A stretch of 64,000 nucleotides of DNA from UBA1413 sp964567485. GTDB taxonomy: Bacteria > Bacteroidota > Bacteroidia > Bacteroidales > Prolixibacteraceae. Both the position numbers and the translations under genes were made by a program. Position 1 is the stretch's first letter; the number at the start of each line of letters is the position of its first letter. Under the pieces are notes generated by a model that did not search any database, had not been told where the DNA came from, and worked only from the letters and a program-made list of their open reading frames with translations. Location of the stretch: NCBI GenBank assembly GCA_964567485.1, contig CAZMMX010000015.1:1-64000 (forward strand), written 5' to 3'. This document shows positions 24,727 to 32,400 of this stretch, piece by piece.

Positions 24727-24734
24727 TACCTTTG
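24727..24734 (+). promoter_or_regulatory. Putative -7 element of the cobalamin locus
   Basis: TACCTTTG matches TAnnTTTG and lies a few bases before the riboswitch begins. The -33 region is not recognisable. Confidence 0.5.
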
Positions 24735-24739
24735 TGACA

Positions 24740-24900
24740 GAAACTGGTTCATTTGAGTGATGAATAATAGGGAATCCGGTGAGAAGCCGGAGCTGTACCC
24801 GCAGCTGTAATCTCCATTAAGGCTGCTGCACGATGCCACTGTTCAGGACTACCGGAACGGGAAGGCGCAGATTTGCCGGAGTAAGCCAGAAGACCTGCCA
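24740..24900 (+). promoter_or_regulatory. Cobalamin riboswitch
   Basis: The conserved core elements appear in order: GGGAATCCGGTG (from 24770), CCCGCAGCTGTAA (about 24797-24810), GCCACTG (from 24835), and the B12-box region with GCCAGAAGACCTGCC (to 24899). This is a full adenosylcobalamin/cobalamin class sensor that represses B12-uptake genes when the vitamin is plentiful. The expression platform probably acts on the start codon of the next gene (see 24954-24984). The start coordinate is approximate because the P1 stem is not obvious. Confidence 0.93.
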
Positions 24901-24953
24901 TTTTTTTAATGCTTTCGGGAATAAAAGCGAAGGTTATCAGACCTGCGTTTTAT

Positions 24954-24984
24954 TTCCCCGTGTTGTCTATAAACAAAAGGGGAA
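24954..24984 (+). promoter_or_regulatory. Candidate Shine-Dalgarno-sequestering hairpin
   Basis: TTCCCC (24954-24959) is complementary to GGGGAA (24979-24984), which comprises the Shine-Dalgarno-like GGGG and the first base of the start codon. It lies 54 nt after the riboswitch and could be its translational off-switch. Confidence 0.45.
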
Positions 24985-27347
24985 TGAAAAGAGTTATTTC
25001 ATTATTTGTACTGCTATTTGCCGGCCAGCTGCTTGTCGCCCAGGAGAACAGGGCGGTCAGGCTATTGTCTTATTTTCCGGCGCCGGGGCAATTTATCAAC
25101 AGCGACCTGCTGGGAACTCCTGAGGCTGCCCGGCGTATCACCACTTCTTCAGACCATCTGGTCTCCCTGGGCTCTTTCGGGGGGTCCATAGTCCTGGGAT
25201 TTAGCCAGCCGGTGGTCAACGATCCCCGCAATCCTTACGGCATCGATTTTTCCCTGTTCGGGAATGCCTTTGAGGGTTCTTCGGAACCGGGGGTGGTGTG
25301 GGTCATGAAAGATACCAACGGCAACGGCCAGCCCGACGATACCTGGCTTGAGCTCGCGGGGAGTTCCTCCTTTCATCCCCAGGTCAGACGCAACGCCGGC
25401 ATCACCTGGAAGCCCCTCGCCGACGGTTCGGCAGGGTGGCGCGATGGCCCCACTACAGGACTCCTTCGGAAAAACGAATTCCACACGCAGCCCTATTATC
25501 CGCAATCTGATCTGTTCCCTGGGTATCCCCCCGACTCCGTGACCCTTACCGGAACCCTTCTTCCGCTCACCCCTTCCGTGGAAGGGGGAGTGATCCATAT
25601 TCCCACCCTTGGTTTCGGGTATGCCGATAACCGGCCCTGGAATCGCACCGGGGAACTCACGGACCCTGATAATCCCTATACTCCTGACGTCACCGAAGGA
25701 GCAGGTGGCGATCCCTTCGACATCTCCTGGGCCATTGACACTGCCGGGAATTATGTTTTTCCCGACCAGATTGACTTTATCAGGATCGTGACGGCCGTAT
25801 TATCCGAGAATTCTCTTCTTGGAGAGATCTCTCCGGAAGTGGCTGCCGTGGTGGCCACCGCCCCCACGGGAAAACAGGGAAATGAGCTGCTCACGGTCAT
25901 CCACCCTCATGCCCCGAAAATCCTCTCTGGTGATTCCCTGCTCCTCTACGGGGCCTTTTTCCGCCAGGGCCTCATTGACCCCGGGAAGGTGACTTTTTCC
26001 GCAGAAGGGGAGGCAGCGGTGATGATCACCCCGGAAGGGGTTTTCCAGGCCTCCGCAGGAGGACAATATATTCTGAAGGCCACTCCCGAAGGATACCCCA
26101 ACTATGCCGCCATGACGGAAGTCACCGTCAGGGTCCCCGATACCATCATTTGCAATAACCTGACGACCTCACTGGTGGCTGGGGAAACTTCCTCCTTCCT
26201 TCCCTGGCTTGGCGACCAGTATGGCAGGGAGATCACGGGACAGGAGTGGACCGTGACTGTCGGTGATTCCCGAATCGCGGCCATTGCCACTGCCGGGGAG
26301 ATCATTTCCCTGCAGGCGCTGCAGCCGGGAACCACCACGCTGACGCTCTCCACGCGGCGTTTTCCCGGCTTTGTCCGTATCCTTCCCCTGTCGGTCATGG
26401 CGGCCCCGTCATCCGTAAGGGTCTATGCCACTGCCAGCAGCGGTGACGGGTACCTCTTCCCTGCCCAGTGGATCACCCTGGCCGCCCATTCGGTGAACGA
26501 CAGGGTAGACCACCGCACCCGGGATTACAGCCAGCCCTCCTTCATCTCCCTGGCACAAGCAGCCTCGGCACTCCTGACACGCGCAGGGGCGGAGTTCCGA
26601 TTCCGGGAGGAGGCCGGAGGGTTATCCCTCTATTCCGTAGAAAAAGAGGGACTCTTCACGTATGGCTGGGGAGGAAAAACCGACCCGGCCCCTTATGCCC
26701 GCGCCTGGGTATTCCGGAAAAACAGAAATCACAGCCTCACTCATTGGGAATCACAGCCGGTCAGCAATGGCGATACCCTTATTCTTTATCACGTCGATAA
26801 CCTTCTGCAAGATTGGAAATTATCCATACTTACTTCAACTCCCGATTCAGTACTCAAGGGAGACGATTTGCTGGTGTCGGTGACGGAGGTCACCTGCCGG
26901 TTTCATTCCTCAGGAGAGATCACTGAAAGCGGAGAGAGAGCCCTTTCCAACCAGCCGGTGGCCTTTCTCGGAGTGGGTAAAAGCGCAGTCTTCACAGATT
27001 CCCGGGGTTTGGTTCTTCTGGAAGTCCCCGGGGATCCCCCCCTGGTTCTCTACTCTGGGAACAACGCCCGTCTCATTTCCCCGGCGTTGGCCACCCCTGC
27101 ACAAAACAGCAAAGAACTGACGGTAAGCCTGTTCCCACAGCCCGCAACCACGGAGATCAGGGTATTCTCAGGCAGGGAAGGGAATATGGAAGTCAGGATG
27201 GCCGATCTTTCTGGGAAAATCGTGATGCAGACTTCTGTGGCAGGACCCCTGGGAGTGGTCAGTGTGGCTGACCTGCGTGCCGGTGTCTATCTTATAGAGA
27301 TAGCTTCCGGGGGAAGAAGCACCAGGACAAAAGTGATAAAGTTATGA
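24984..27347 (+). CDS. B12-regulated cell-surface protein with T9SS sorting domain
   Basis: A 787-residue secreted protein. It has a signal peptide (ISLFVLLFAGQLLVAQ), an N-terminal domain with 'YFPAPGQF' and 'SLGSFGGSIVLGF' (about 30-230) seen in surface proteins of Bacteroidota cobalamin loci, one or two Ig-like modules (about 310-470), and a segment about 480-620 with 'YGWGGKTDPAPYARAWVF' and 'PVSNGDTLILY'. That segment loosely resembles DUF4430/transcobalamin-C-type folds (speculative). A C-terminal type A T9SS sorting domain starts near 'VSLFPQPATTEI'. The start at 24984 has a good GGGG Shine-Dalgarno, and an upstream in-frame ATG (24909) lacks a signal peptide. First gene of the B12 operon, it overlaps the receptor gene by 4 nt. 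It probably captures cobamide at the surface (inference). Confidence 0.82.
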   Translation: MKRVISLFVLLFAGQLLVAQENRAVRLLSYFPAPGQFINSDLLGTPEAARRITTSSDHLVSLGSFGGSIVLGFSQPVVNDPRNPYGIDFSLFGNAFEGSSEPGVVWVMKDTNGNGQPDDTWLELAGSSSFHPQVRRNAGITWKPLADGSAGWRDGPTTGLLRKNEFHTQPYYPQSDLFPGYPPDSVTLTGTLLPLTPSVEGGVIHIPTLGFGYADNRPWNRTGELTDPDNPYTPDVTEGAGGDPFDISWAIDTAGNYVFPDQIDFIRIVTAVLSENSLLGEISPEVAAVVATAPTGKQGNELLTVIHPHAPKILSGDSLLLYGAFFRQGLIDPGKVTFSAEGEAAVMITPEGVFQASAGGQYILKATPEGYPNYAAMTEVTVRVPDTIICNNLTTSLVAGETSSFLPWLGDQYGREITGQEWTVTVGDSRIAAIATAGEIISLQALQPGTTTLTLSTRRFPGFVRILPLSVMAAPSSVRVYATASSGDGYLFPAQWITLAAHSVNDRVDHRTRDYSQPSFISLAQAASALLTRAGAEFRFREEAGGLSLYSVEKEGLFTYGWGGKTDPAPYARAWVFRKNRNHSLTHWESQPVSNGDTLILYHVDNLLQDWKLSILTSTPDSVLKGDDLLVSVTEVTCRFHSSGEITESGERALSNQPVAFLGVGKSAVFTDSRGLVLLEVPGDPPLVLYSGNNARLISPALATPAQNSKELTVSLFPQPATTEIRVFSGREGNMEVRMADLSGKIVMQTSVAGPLGVVSVADLRAGVYLIEIASGGRSTRTKVIKL

Positions 27348-29299
27348 GATTCAGGATACTGGCTCTCCTCTTTTTGTTTTCGCCGCTTCTTGTCACTTCC
27401 CAGTCTCTGGGAGATACGCTTCGCATCGCTGAGGTGGAGGTGTTCGGGAAACGGCGGGCCGAGGAGACGGGAATGAAAATTTCGCGGCCTGACTCCATGG
27501 CGATGGCTTCCCGGCTGACGACCTCCCTGTCGGAACTCCTGGCCTCCCACACCCCGGTATTTATAAAAAGTTACGGCCGCGGTTCCCAGGCCACGGCGAG
27601 TTTTCGCGGGACGTCGGCTTCCCATACCCAGTTGGTGTGGAATGGCATGAACCTCAACTCACCCATGGCCGGGATGGCTGATTTGTCGCTTCTTCCCGTC
27701 TTTTTCACCGATGAGGTGACCTTGCTTCACGGGGGCAGTTCCCTGATGACCGGATCTGGTGCCCTGGGGGGAGCCATCCACCTCGAAAATAAGCCTTCCT
27801 GGGAGCAGAAACGCAGGGTCACCGCCATTGCCGAGAAGGCCTCCTTCGCATCACGACGGCTCATGGGGGGCCTCCGGATGGGCTCCCACAGGTGGCAGTC
27901 GGTCACCCGCATTTTTCACGACGCTTCGCAGAACGACTTCCCCTTTTACAATGTAGGGGTGATCCCTTACCGCTGCGACACCCTTCAAAATGCCGGATAC
28001 CGGAGAAATGCCGTCATGCAGGAGCTCTACCTGCGAACGGCCGGTGACGTGGTGGCGGCACTGAGGGGCTGGGTCCAGCAGGGAGATCGTGACCTTCCCC
28101 AGCTGATGTCGTACGAAGGCGGGGAACGCGAGGAATACCAGCGCGACCACCAGTGGAGGACCCAACTGGAAATCAAGAAATTCGGAGCGGCGAGGAGCAT
28201 CACCTTCCGCAGTGGAATCAACCGTTCCGTCATGCGCTATTTCCGCAAGTCGCTGGCCGGAAACTGGACCATCGACGACGCCCTCAACAGGGAGCTGAGC
28301 TGGTCCACCAGTCTGAAAATGACGGAAGAACTCGCCTCGGGACTCACCCTGGCAGGAGAGCTGGAGGCGTCCTTTCACCAGGTGGAATCCGACAACAGGG
28401 CCCGGGATGAGGGATACCGGCAGCACAGGAAAGAGGGGGGGATGCTGCTTCACCTTCGCTACCAGCCATCACCACGTGTCGGGATGTTCCTGATGACCCG
28501 CAGCGAAGCCTACGACCACCGTTTTGTCCCCCTCATTCCCGCCGCAGGAGCCGAATGGAAGATATCACCGCACCGTCGGGGATGGCTGAAGGCCAGCGTC
28601 ACCGGAAATTACCACAAACCGTCGATGAATGACCTTTACTGGATTCCCGGGGGAAATCCGGCATTGAAGCCGGAAAGAGGAGTCACGGGAGAGTTCTCCT
28701 GGGCATCGGCACTCCGCAATAAATCGTGGGACTGTCGCCATGAGCTGTCGGTGTACCTCTCCGGCATCAGCGACTGGATCATCTGGCAACCGGCATCGAA
28801 CGGCGCCTGGTACTGGGAAGCCTCCAACCTCAGGGAAGTCCTCTCCCGGGGTGTAGAATATGACTTCTCGGGAAGCTTTACCCGGGGAGCATGGATCTAT
28901 TCTCTGTCAGGAAATTATGCCCTGACCCGGACCACCAACCGCAACGCCGTGAGCTCAGTGGACCGGTCACGGGGAAAACAGCTTATTTACATCCCCCTGC
29001 ATTCGGGAAATCTCCACGCTGCAGCCTCCCGGCAGCGATGGTCCCTTATTGCCGACCTGGGGTATACCGGCAGAAGGTATACCCGCTCCTCTAACGAATG
29101 GAGCACTTTCGAGAGCAGCCTCAATCCCTTCTGGCTCGTTGACTTTTCCATCATAAAACATTTTATGGTAGGAACTAATGATATAGGAGTTAAAGTAAAA
29201 GTGGAGAACCTTCTGGATGTTACCTATCAGCAGATTCTGTGGCGTCCCATGCCCGGCCGCCACTATTCCGTCACCCTTTCAACAGCCTTGATGAAATGA
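27344..29299 (+). CDS. btuB: TonB-dependent outer-membrane receptor, BtuB-like
   Basis: A 651-residue receptor with a signal peptide (cleavage near VTSQ) and a TonB-box/plug domain. The plug starts 'VEVFGKRR' and includes 'IKSYGRGSQATASFRGTSASHTQLVWNG' (core SFRGTSASHTQ) and 'SGALGGAIHLEN'. A 22-strand barrel follows, ending 'GRHYSVTLSTALMK'. There is no carboxypeptidase-like SusC domain, so it is a vitamin or siderophore-type transporter. The B12 riboswitch and neighbours point to cobalamin uptake. The ATG overlaps the previous stop (ATGA), and the next gene overlaps it by 4 nt. Confidence 0.88.
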   Translation: MRFRILALLFLFSPLLVTSQSLGDTLRIAEVEVFGKRRAEETGMKISRPDSMAMASRLTTSLSELLASHTPVFIKSYGRGSQATASFRGTSASHTQLVWNGMNLNSPMAGMADLSLLPVFFTDEVTLLHGGSSLMTGSGALGGAIHLENKPSWEQKRRVTAIAEKASFASRRLMGGLRMGSHRWQSVTRIFHDASQNDFPFYNVGVIPYRCDTLQNAGYRRNAVMQELYLRTAGDVVAALRGWVQQGDRDLPQLMSYEGGEREEYQRDHQWRTQLEIKKFGAARSITFRSGINRSVMRYFRKSLAGNWTIDDALNRELSWSTSLKMTEELASGLTLAGELEASFHQVESDNRARDEGYRQHRKEGGMLLHLRYQPSPRVGMFLMTRSEAYDHRFVPLIPAAGAEWKISPHRRGWLKASVTGNYHKPSMNDLYWIPGGNPALKPERGVTGEFSWASALRNKSWDCRHELSVYLSGISDWIIWQPASNGAWYWEASNLREVLSRGVEYDFSGSFTRGAWIYSLSGNYALTRTTNRNAVSSVDRSRGKQLIYIPLHSGNLHAAASRQRWSLIADLGYTGRRYTRSSNEWSTFESSLNPFWLVDFSIIKHFMVGTNDIGVKVKVENLLDVTYQQILWRPMPGRHYSVTLSTALMK

Positions 29300-30360
29300 G
29301 AAAGATCCTGCTCTTGACCGGACTCCTCCTTCTTGCGGGGGCTTGCGATGAGTTGCCCGTGGAAGTGGTGTACCGTTCCCTGGAGGGGCGCCAGGGCGTT
29401 TTTATAGCCTGCGAGGGTAACTTCATGTACGGAAATAGCTCCCTCTCCTTTTATGATCGGGAGAGCGGGGAGGTGTATAACGAGCTTTTCTTTGCCCGTA
29501 ACCATGCTCCTTTGGGCGATGTGGCGCAGTCGCTCTTCACCGATGGACTGCGTTTGTTCGTCGTGGTCAACAATTCAGGGAAGGTGGTGGCTCTGGATCC
29601 TGAGACCCTGGAATTCCGGGGAGTGGTGACCGGTCTGACCTCGCCGCGTCATATCCATATGACCAATGATACCACGGCATGGGTGAGCGATCTTTATGCC
29701 GGGGGAATCACGGTTTTTGATCCCCGCACTTTCCGGAAAAAGGGGTTCATCCCCTTACCCGGGGGCCGTCAGGGGGGGGCCGGACATGCCACTGAGCAGT
29801 TCGCCCAGGCCGGGAATGAGGTTTTTGTCACCTGCTGGGCTTACGACAACAAGGTGATGGTTATCGATGCCACCACGGCCGTCGTGACCGATTCGCTGAC
29901 CGTTCCGGCACAGCCGGGGGCCATGGTCACCGATGCCCGCTCCAAAATATGGCTCCTCACAGGAGGTAGCTATGGACAGTCGGGAAGCGGAGACGAAGAA
30001 CCCTCCCTGGTGAGGATCGATCCCTTTACCCATACCGTGGAGCAAATTTACCGCTGGAACGGCGAAACCCAGAAACCCGGCGATCTGCATCTCTCCCCGG
30101 ACAGGGACTCCCTCTATATCCTTGCGGGTGACCTTTTTAAGATGAGTATCACCGACCGCAAATTCCCCGCTACCCCCTTTATTCGAGGGGACCACCGCAC
30201 CTTCTACAGTGCCGGGGTGGACCCTGCCACCGGCGATATCTATCTGGCCGACGCCATCGACTATGCCCAGAACGGTATGATTTACCGGTTTACCTCACGG
30301 GGCCTCCCCGCCGACAGCTTCCGCGTGGGCATCAACCCCGGTGACTTCCTCTTTAAGTAA
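29296..30360 (+). CDS. btuG: BtuG-like beta-propeller surface lipoprotein (YncE/DUF5074 type)
   Basis: A 354-residue lipoprotein with lipobox LAGAC (Cys17) followed by DELP, an acidic stretch typical of surface-exposed lipoproteins. The mature part has repeating YVTN-like blades ('SLSFYDRESGEVYNELF', 'GKVVALDPETLEFRGVV', 'ITVFDPRTFRKKGFIPLP'), enough for a seven-bladed propeller. In Bacteroides, BtuG is such a protein and binds cobalamin tightly next to BtuB. Coupling to the btuB-like gene by a 4-nt overlap (ATGA) and the riboswitch upstream make the same role likely. A general DUF5074 protein is the alternative. Confidence 0.82.
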   Translation: MRKILLLTGLLLLAGACDELPVEVVYRSLEGRQGVFIACEGNFMYGNSSLSFYDRESGEVYNELFFARNHAPLGDVAQSLFTDGLRLFVVVNNSGKVVALDPETLEFRGVVTGLTSPRHIHMTNDTTAWVSDLYAGGITVFDPRTFRKKGFIPLPGGRQGGAGHATEQFAQAGNEVFVTCWAYDNKVMVIDATTAVVTDSLTVPAQPGAMVTDARSKIWLLTGGSYGQSGSGDEEPSLVRIDPFTHTVEQIYRWNGETQKPGDLHLSPDRDSLYILAGDLFKMSITDRKFPATPFIRGDHRTFYSAGVDPATGDIYLADAIDYAQNGMIYRFTSRGLPADSFRVGINPGDFLFK

Positions 30361-30375
30361 GAATAGATTATATAA

Positions 30376-30614
30376 TTTGACGTGTATCTTAAATAGTTTG
30401 ACGTGTATCTTAAATAATTAGACGTGTATCTTAAATANNNNNNNNNNNNNNNNNNNNNNNNNNNNNNNNNNNNNNNNNNNNNNNNNNNNNNNNNNNNNNN
30501 NNNNNNNNNNNNNNNNNNNNNNNNNNNNNNNNNNNNNTGTATCTTAAATAGTTTGACGTGTATCTTAAATAATTAGACGTGTATCTTAAATAATTGGACG
30601 TATACCTTAAATAG
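30376..30614 (+). repeat. 21-bp tandem repeat block before the DUF4465 gene
   Basis: The unit TTTGACGTGTATCTTAAATA plus one base (A or G) recurs head-to-tail: 30376-30396, 30397-30417, 30418-30437, then after the gap 30538-30551 (partial), 30552-30572, 30573-30593 and a diverged copy at 30594-30614. If the gap flanks are the same DNA, four copies remain. The last ends 6 nt before the ATG at 30621. Confidence 0.85.
30438..30537. other. Assembly gap (100 N) inside the tandem repeats
   Basis: Bases 30383-30437 before the gap are identical to 30538-30592 after it (55 nt). As in the first gap, this looks like an unmerged contig overlap, and the repeat number here is not known. Confidence 0.95.
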
Positions 30615-30620
30615 TTTTTT

Positions 30621-31589
30621 ATGAAATGTTTTTATCTTTTTTTGGTTTTGGGGGCCTTGTCGGGTAAATTGGTGGCACAGGCGCCGGTAGATTTTGAGGA
30701 TGTGGTCCTGCCTTCTTCGGGGGTGTGGAACGGTTCCGACAACAGCGGTTCTTTCCGCAGCGGGGGAATGCTCTTTTATAACAGCTACTCTTCCGAGTAT
30801 GGCAGCTGGAGTGGTTTTGCCTGCAGCGATCACCACGACACCCTCACCGCGGGATACGACAACCAGTACAGTTCCATTGCCGGTGGGGGATACGGGGGTT
30901 CCGGCCATTTTGCCGTAGCCTTTGACTATGGTCATATTAAGATAGAACTGGATGATCCCTCGACCGTAGCGGGGATGTTTTTGACCAATTCGACCTATGC
31001 CTTTCTGACCCTGCGCGATGGTAATGCCTATGCCAAAAAATTCGGGGGGGCCTCGGGCGACGATCCCGACTTTTTCAGGGTGGTCATTTCAGGTATTGAT
31101 GCCCGGGGCGATACCTCGGGAACCGTTCTCTTCTATCTGGCCGATTTCAGGGCCGACGACCGGAAGGAGGATTACATCGTCAGGAGTTGGGAATGGGTCG
31201 ATCTCACTTCCCTGGGGGAGGTGGCCAGCCTCCGCTTCTCTCTGGAGTCGAGCGATATGGGACCTTACGGGATGAACACCCCGGGATATTTCTGCATCGA
31301 TAACATCAATGACCGGCAGATGCCCGTGCTTACCCATCCTGTGGCCACGGCCCCCCAGGTCTTCCCCAATCCCTTTGCCGACCGAATTTATATCACCGGC
31401 GGTGAAGCCCCTCAGGGAATCTCCCTCACCGACCAAGTTGGCCGCAGATGGATTCCCACGGTCGCCTGGTCAGGAGATAAAGCCGAAATCACCACCCCGG
31501 CAGGGCTCTCCCCAGGTATCTACCACCTCTCCTTCACCATGAAAAATAAACGCTGGTCTTACACCATGGTGCAATTGAAGCACCCCTGA
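30621..31589 (+). CDS. DUF4465-domain secreted protein with T9SS sorting domain
   Basis: A 322-residue protein with a signal peptide (cleavage near LVAQ, about residue 20). The DUF4465 domain (about 25-225) shows its hallmark 'WNGSDNSGSFRSGG', 'YGSWSGFACSDHHD' and 'GYDNQYSSIAGGGYGGSGHF' (core NQYSSIAGGGYG). A type A T9SS C-terminal domain starts at 'VFPNPFADRIYI' (about residue 250). DUF4465 proteins often lie in Bacteroidota B12-uptake loci, which fits its place after the btuG-like gene. It is therefore a second exported component of the cobalamin locus. Whether it shares the upstream transcript or has its own promoter in the repeats is open. Confidence 0.83.
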   Translation: MKCFYLFLVLGALSGKLVAQAPVDFEDVVLPSSGVWNGSDNSGSFRSGGMLFYNSYSSEYGSWSGFACSDHHDTLTAGYDNQYSSIAGGGYGGSGHFAVAFDYGHIKIELDDPSTVAGMFLTNSTYAFLTLRDGNAYAKKFGGASGDDPDFFRVVISGIDARGDTSGTVLFYLADFRADDRKEDYIVRSWEWVDLTSLGEVASLRFSLESSDMGPYGMNTPGYFCIDNINDRQMPVLTHPVATAPQVFPNPFADRIYITGGEAPQGISLTDQVGRRWIPTVAWSGDKAEITTPAGLSPGIYHLSFTMKNKRWSYTMVQLKHP

Positions 31590-31814
31590 TTTTAATGAAC
31601 ATAATGTCTGTTGCAAACGATTGTTAAATCTGTGTTATCAATATTTATTGATGACTTTTGTTTTTGTTCCGGAGGTAAAAAACCGTTTATTTGCATCAAT
31701 AATCTTCATGCCAGGGAACCGTATGGATTATTAGCCTCACGGCAGGACTTTGCCGTTGAGTTTTCTGTGATTTCACGTGGTTCTTCGGCTGAGTATTCAT
31801 TTAAGGAAATAATG

Positions 31815-32372
31815 ATGGAAATTTCAAAAAATAGCATGGTCACGGTGACCTACGATCTGAGGATCGATGACCACGAAGGAGAAATGGTGGAACAAGCCAC
31901 AGCGGAGCGCCCTCTGCAGTTTCTTTACGGAGCAGGGATGATGCTCCCCAAGTTTGAACAGGGACTTTCCGGGCTCACTGCTGGGGCACCCTTCGAAATC
32001 AAGCTGAATCATACTGAGGCTTATGGTGCCGTCAATGAAGATGCCATCGTGGAGCTTCCCCGTGATATTTTCCTGGTTGACGGGAAGTTCGATCCCGAAT
32101 TCATCAAGGTGGGAAATTCCATTCCCATGATGAGCGGTGACGGGCAGCGCCTTAATGGTATTGTTCTGGAGGTTGCCGACCACACAGTACGTATGGACTT
32201 CAACCATCCTTTGGCCGGGGAGGATCTCTTTTTCAGTGGCCAGGTCGTGGAAGTACGTCAGGCCACCGATGAGGAGATCGTGCAGACCCTCTCAGGGGGG
32301 TGCAGCGGTGGTTGCAGCTCAGGATGCTGCGGCGATTCTGACGACGGCTGTGGTTCGGGTTGCGGATGCTGA
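31815..32372 (+). CDS. slyD: FKBP-type peptidyl-prolyl isomerase, SlyD-like, with Cys-rich tail
   Basis: A 185-residue cytoplasmic isomerase and chaperone. The FKBP domain starts 'MVTVTYDLRIDDHEGEMVEQ' (core TVTYDLRIDD), with the IF (insert-in-flap) domain 'LNHTEAYGAVNEDAIVELPRDIF' (about 68-90), typical of SlyD. The C-terminal about 25 residues hold seven cysteines among Gly/Ser/Asp (GCSGGCSSGCC and CGSGCGC), parallel to the metal-binding His/Cys tail of E. coli SlyD that feeds nickel enzymes. Two ATG codons in tandem (31812, 31815) follow AAGGA. The longer frame upstream is noncoding-looking. It precedes aroC by 28 nt. Confidence 0.88.
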   Translation: MEISKNSMVTVTYDLRIDDHEGEMVEQATAERPLQFLYGAGMMLPKFEQGLSGLTAGAPFEIKLNHTEAYGAVNEDAIVELPRDIFLVDGKFDPEFIKVGNSIPMMSGDGQRLNGIVLEVADHTVRMDFNHPLAGEDLFFSGQVVEVRQATDEEIVQTLSGGCSGGCSSGCCGDSDDGCGSGCGC

Positions 32373-32400
32373 ACCAGACTAAATAATAGGGAGTTTCCTT

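Noticed and set aside
30376..30614. CRISPR array
   Set aside because: The repeats are contiguous 21-bp units without unique spacers.
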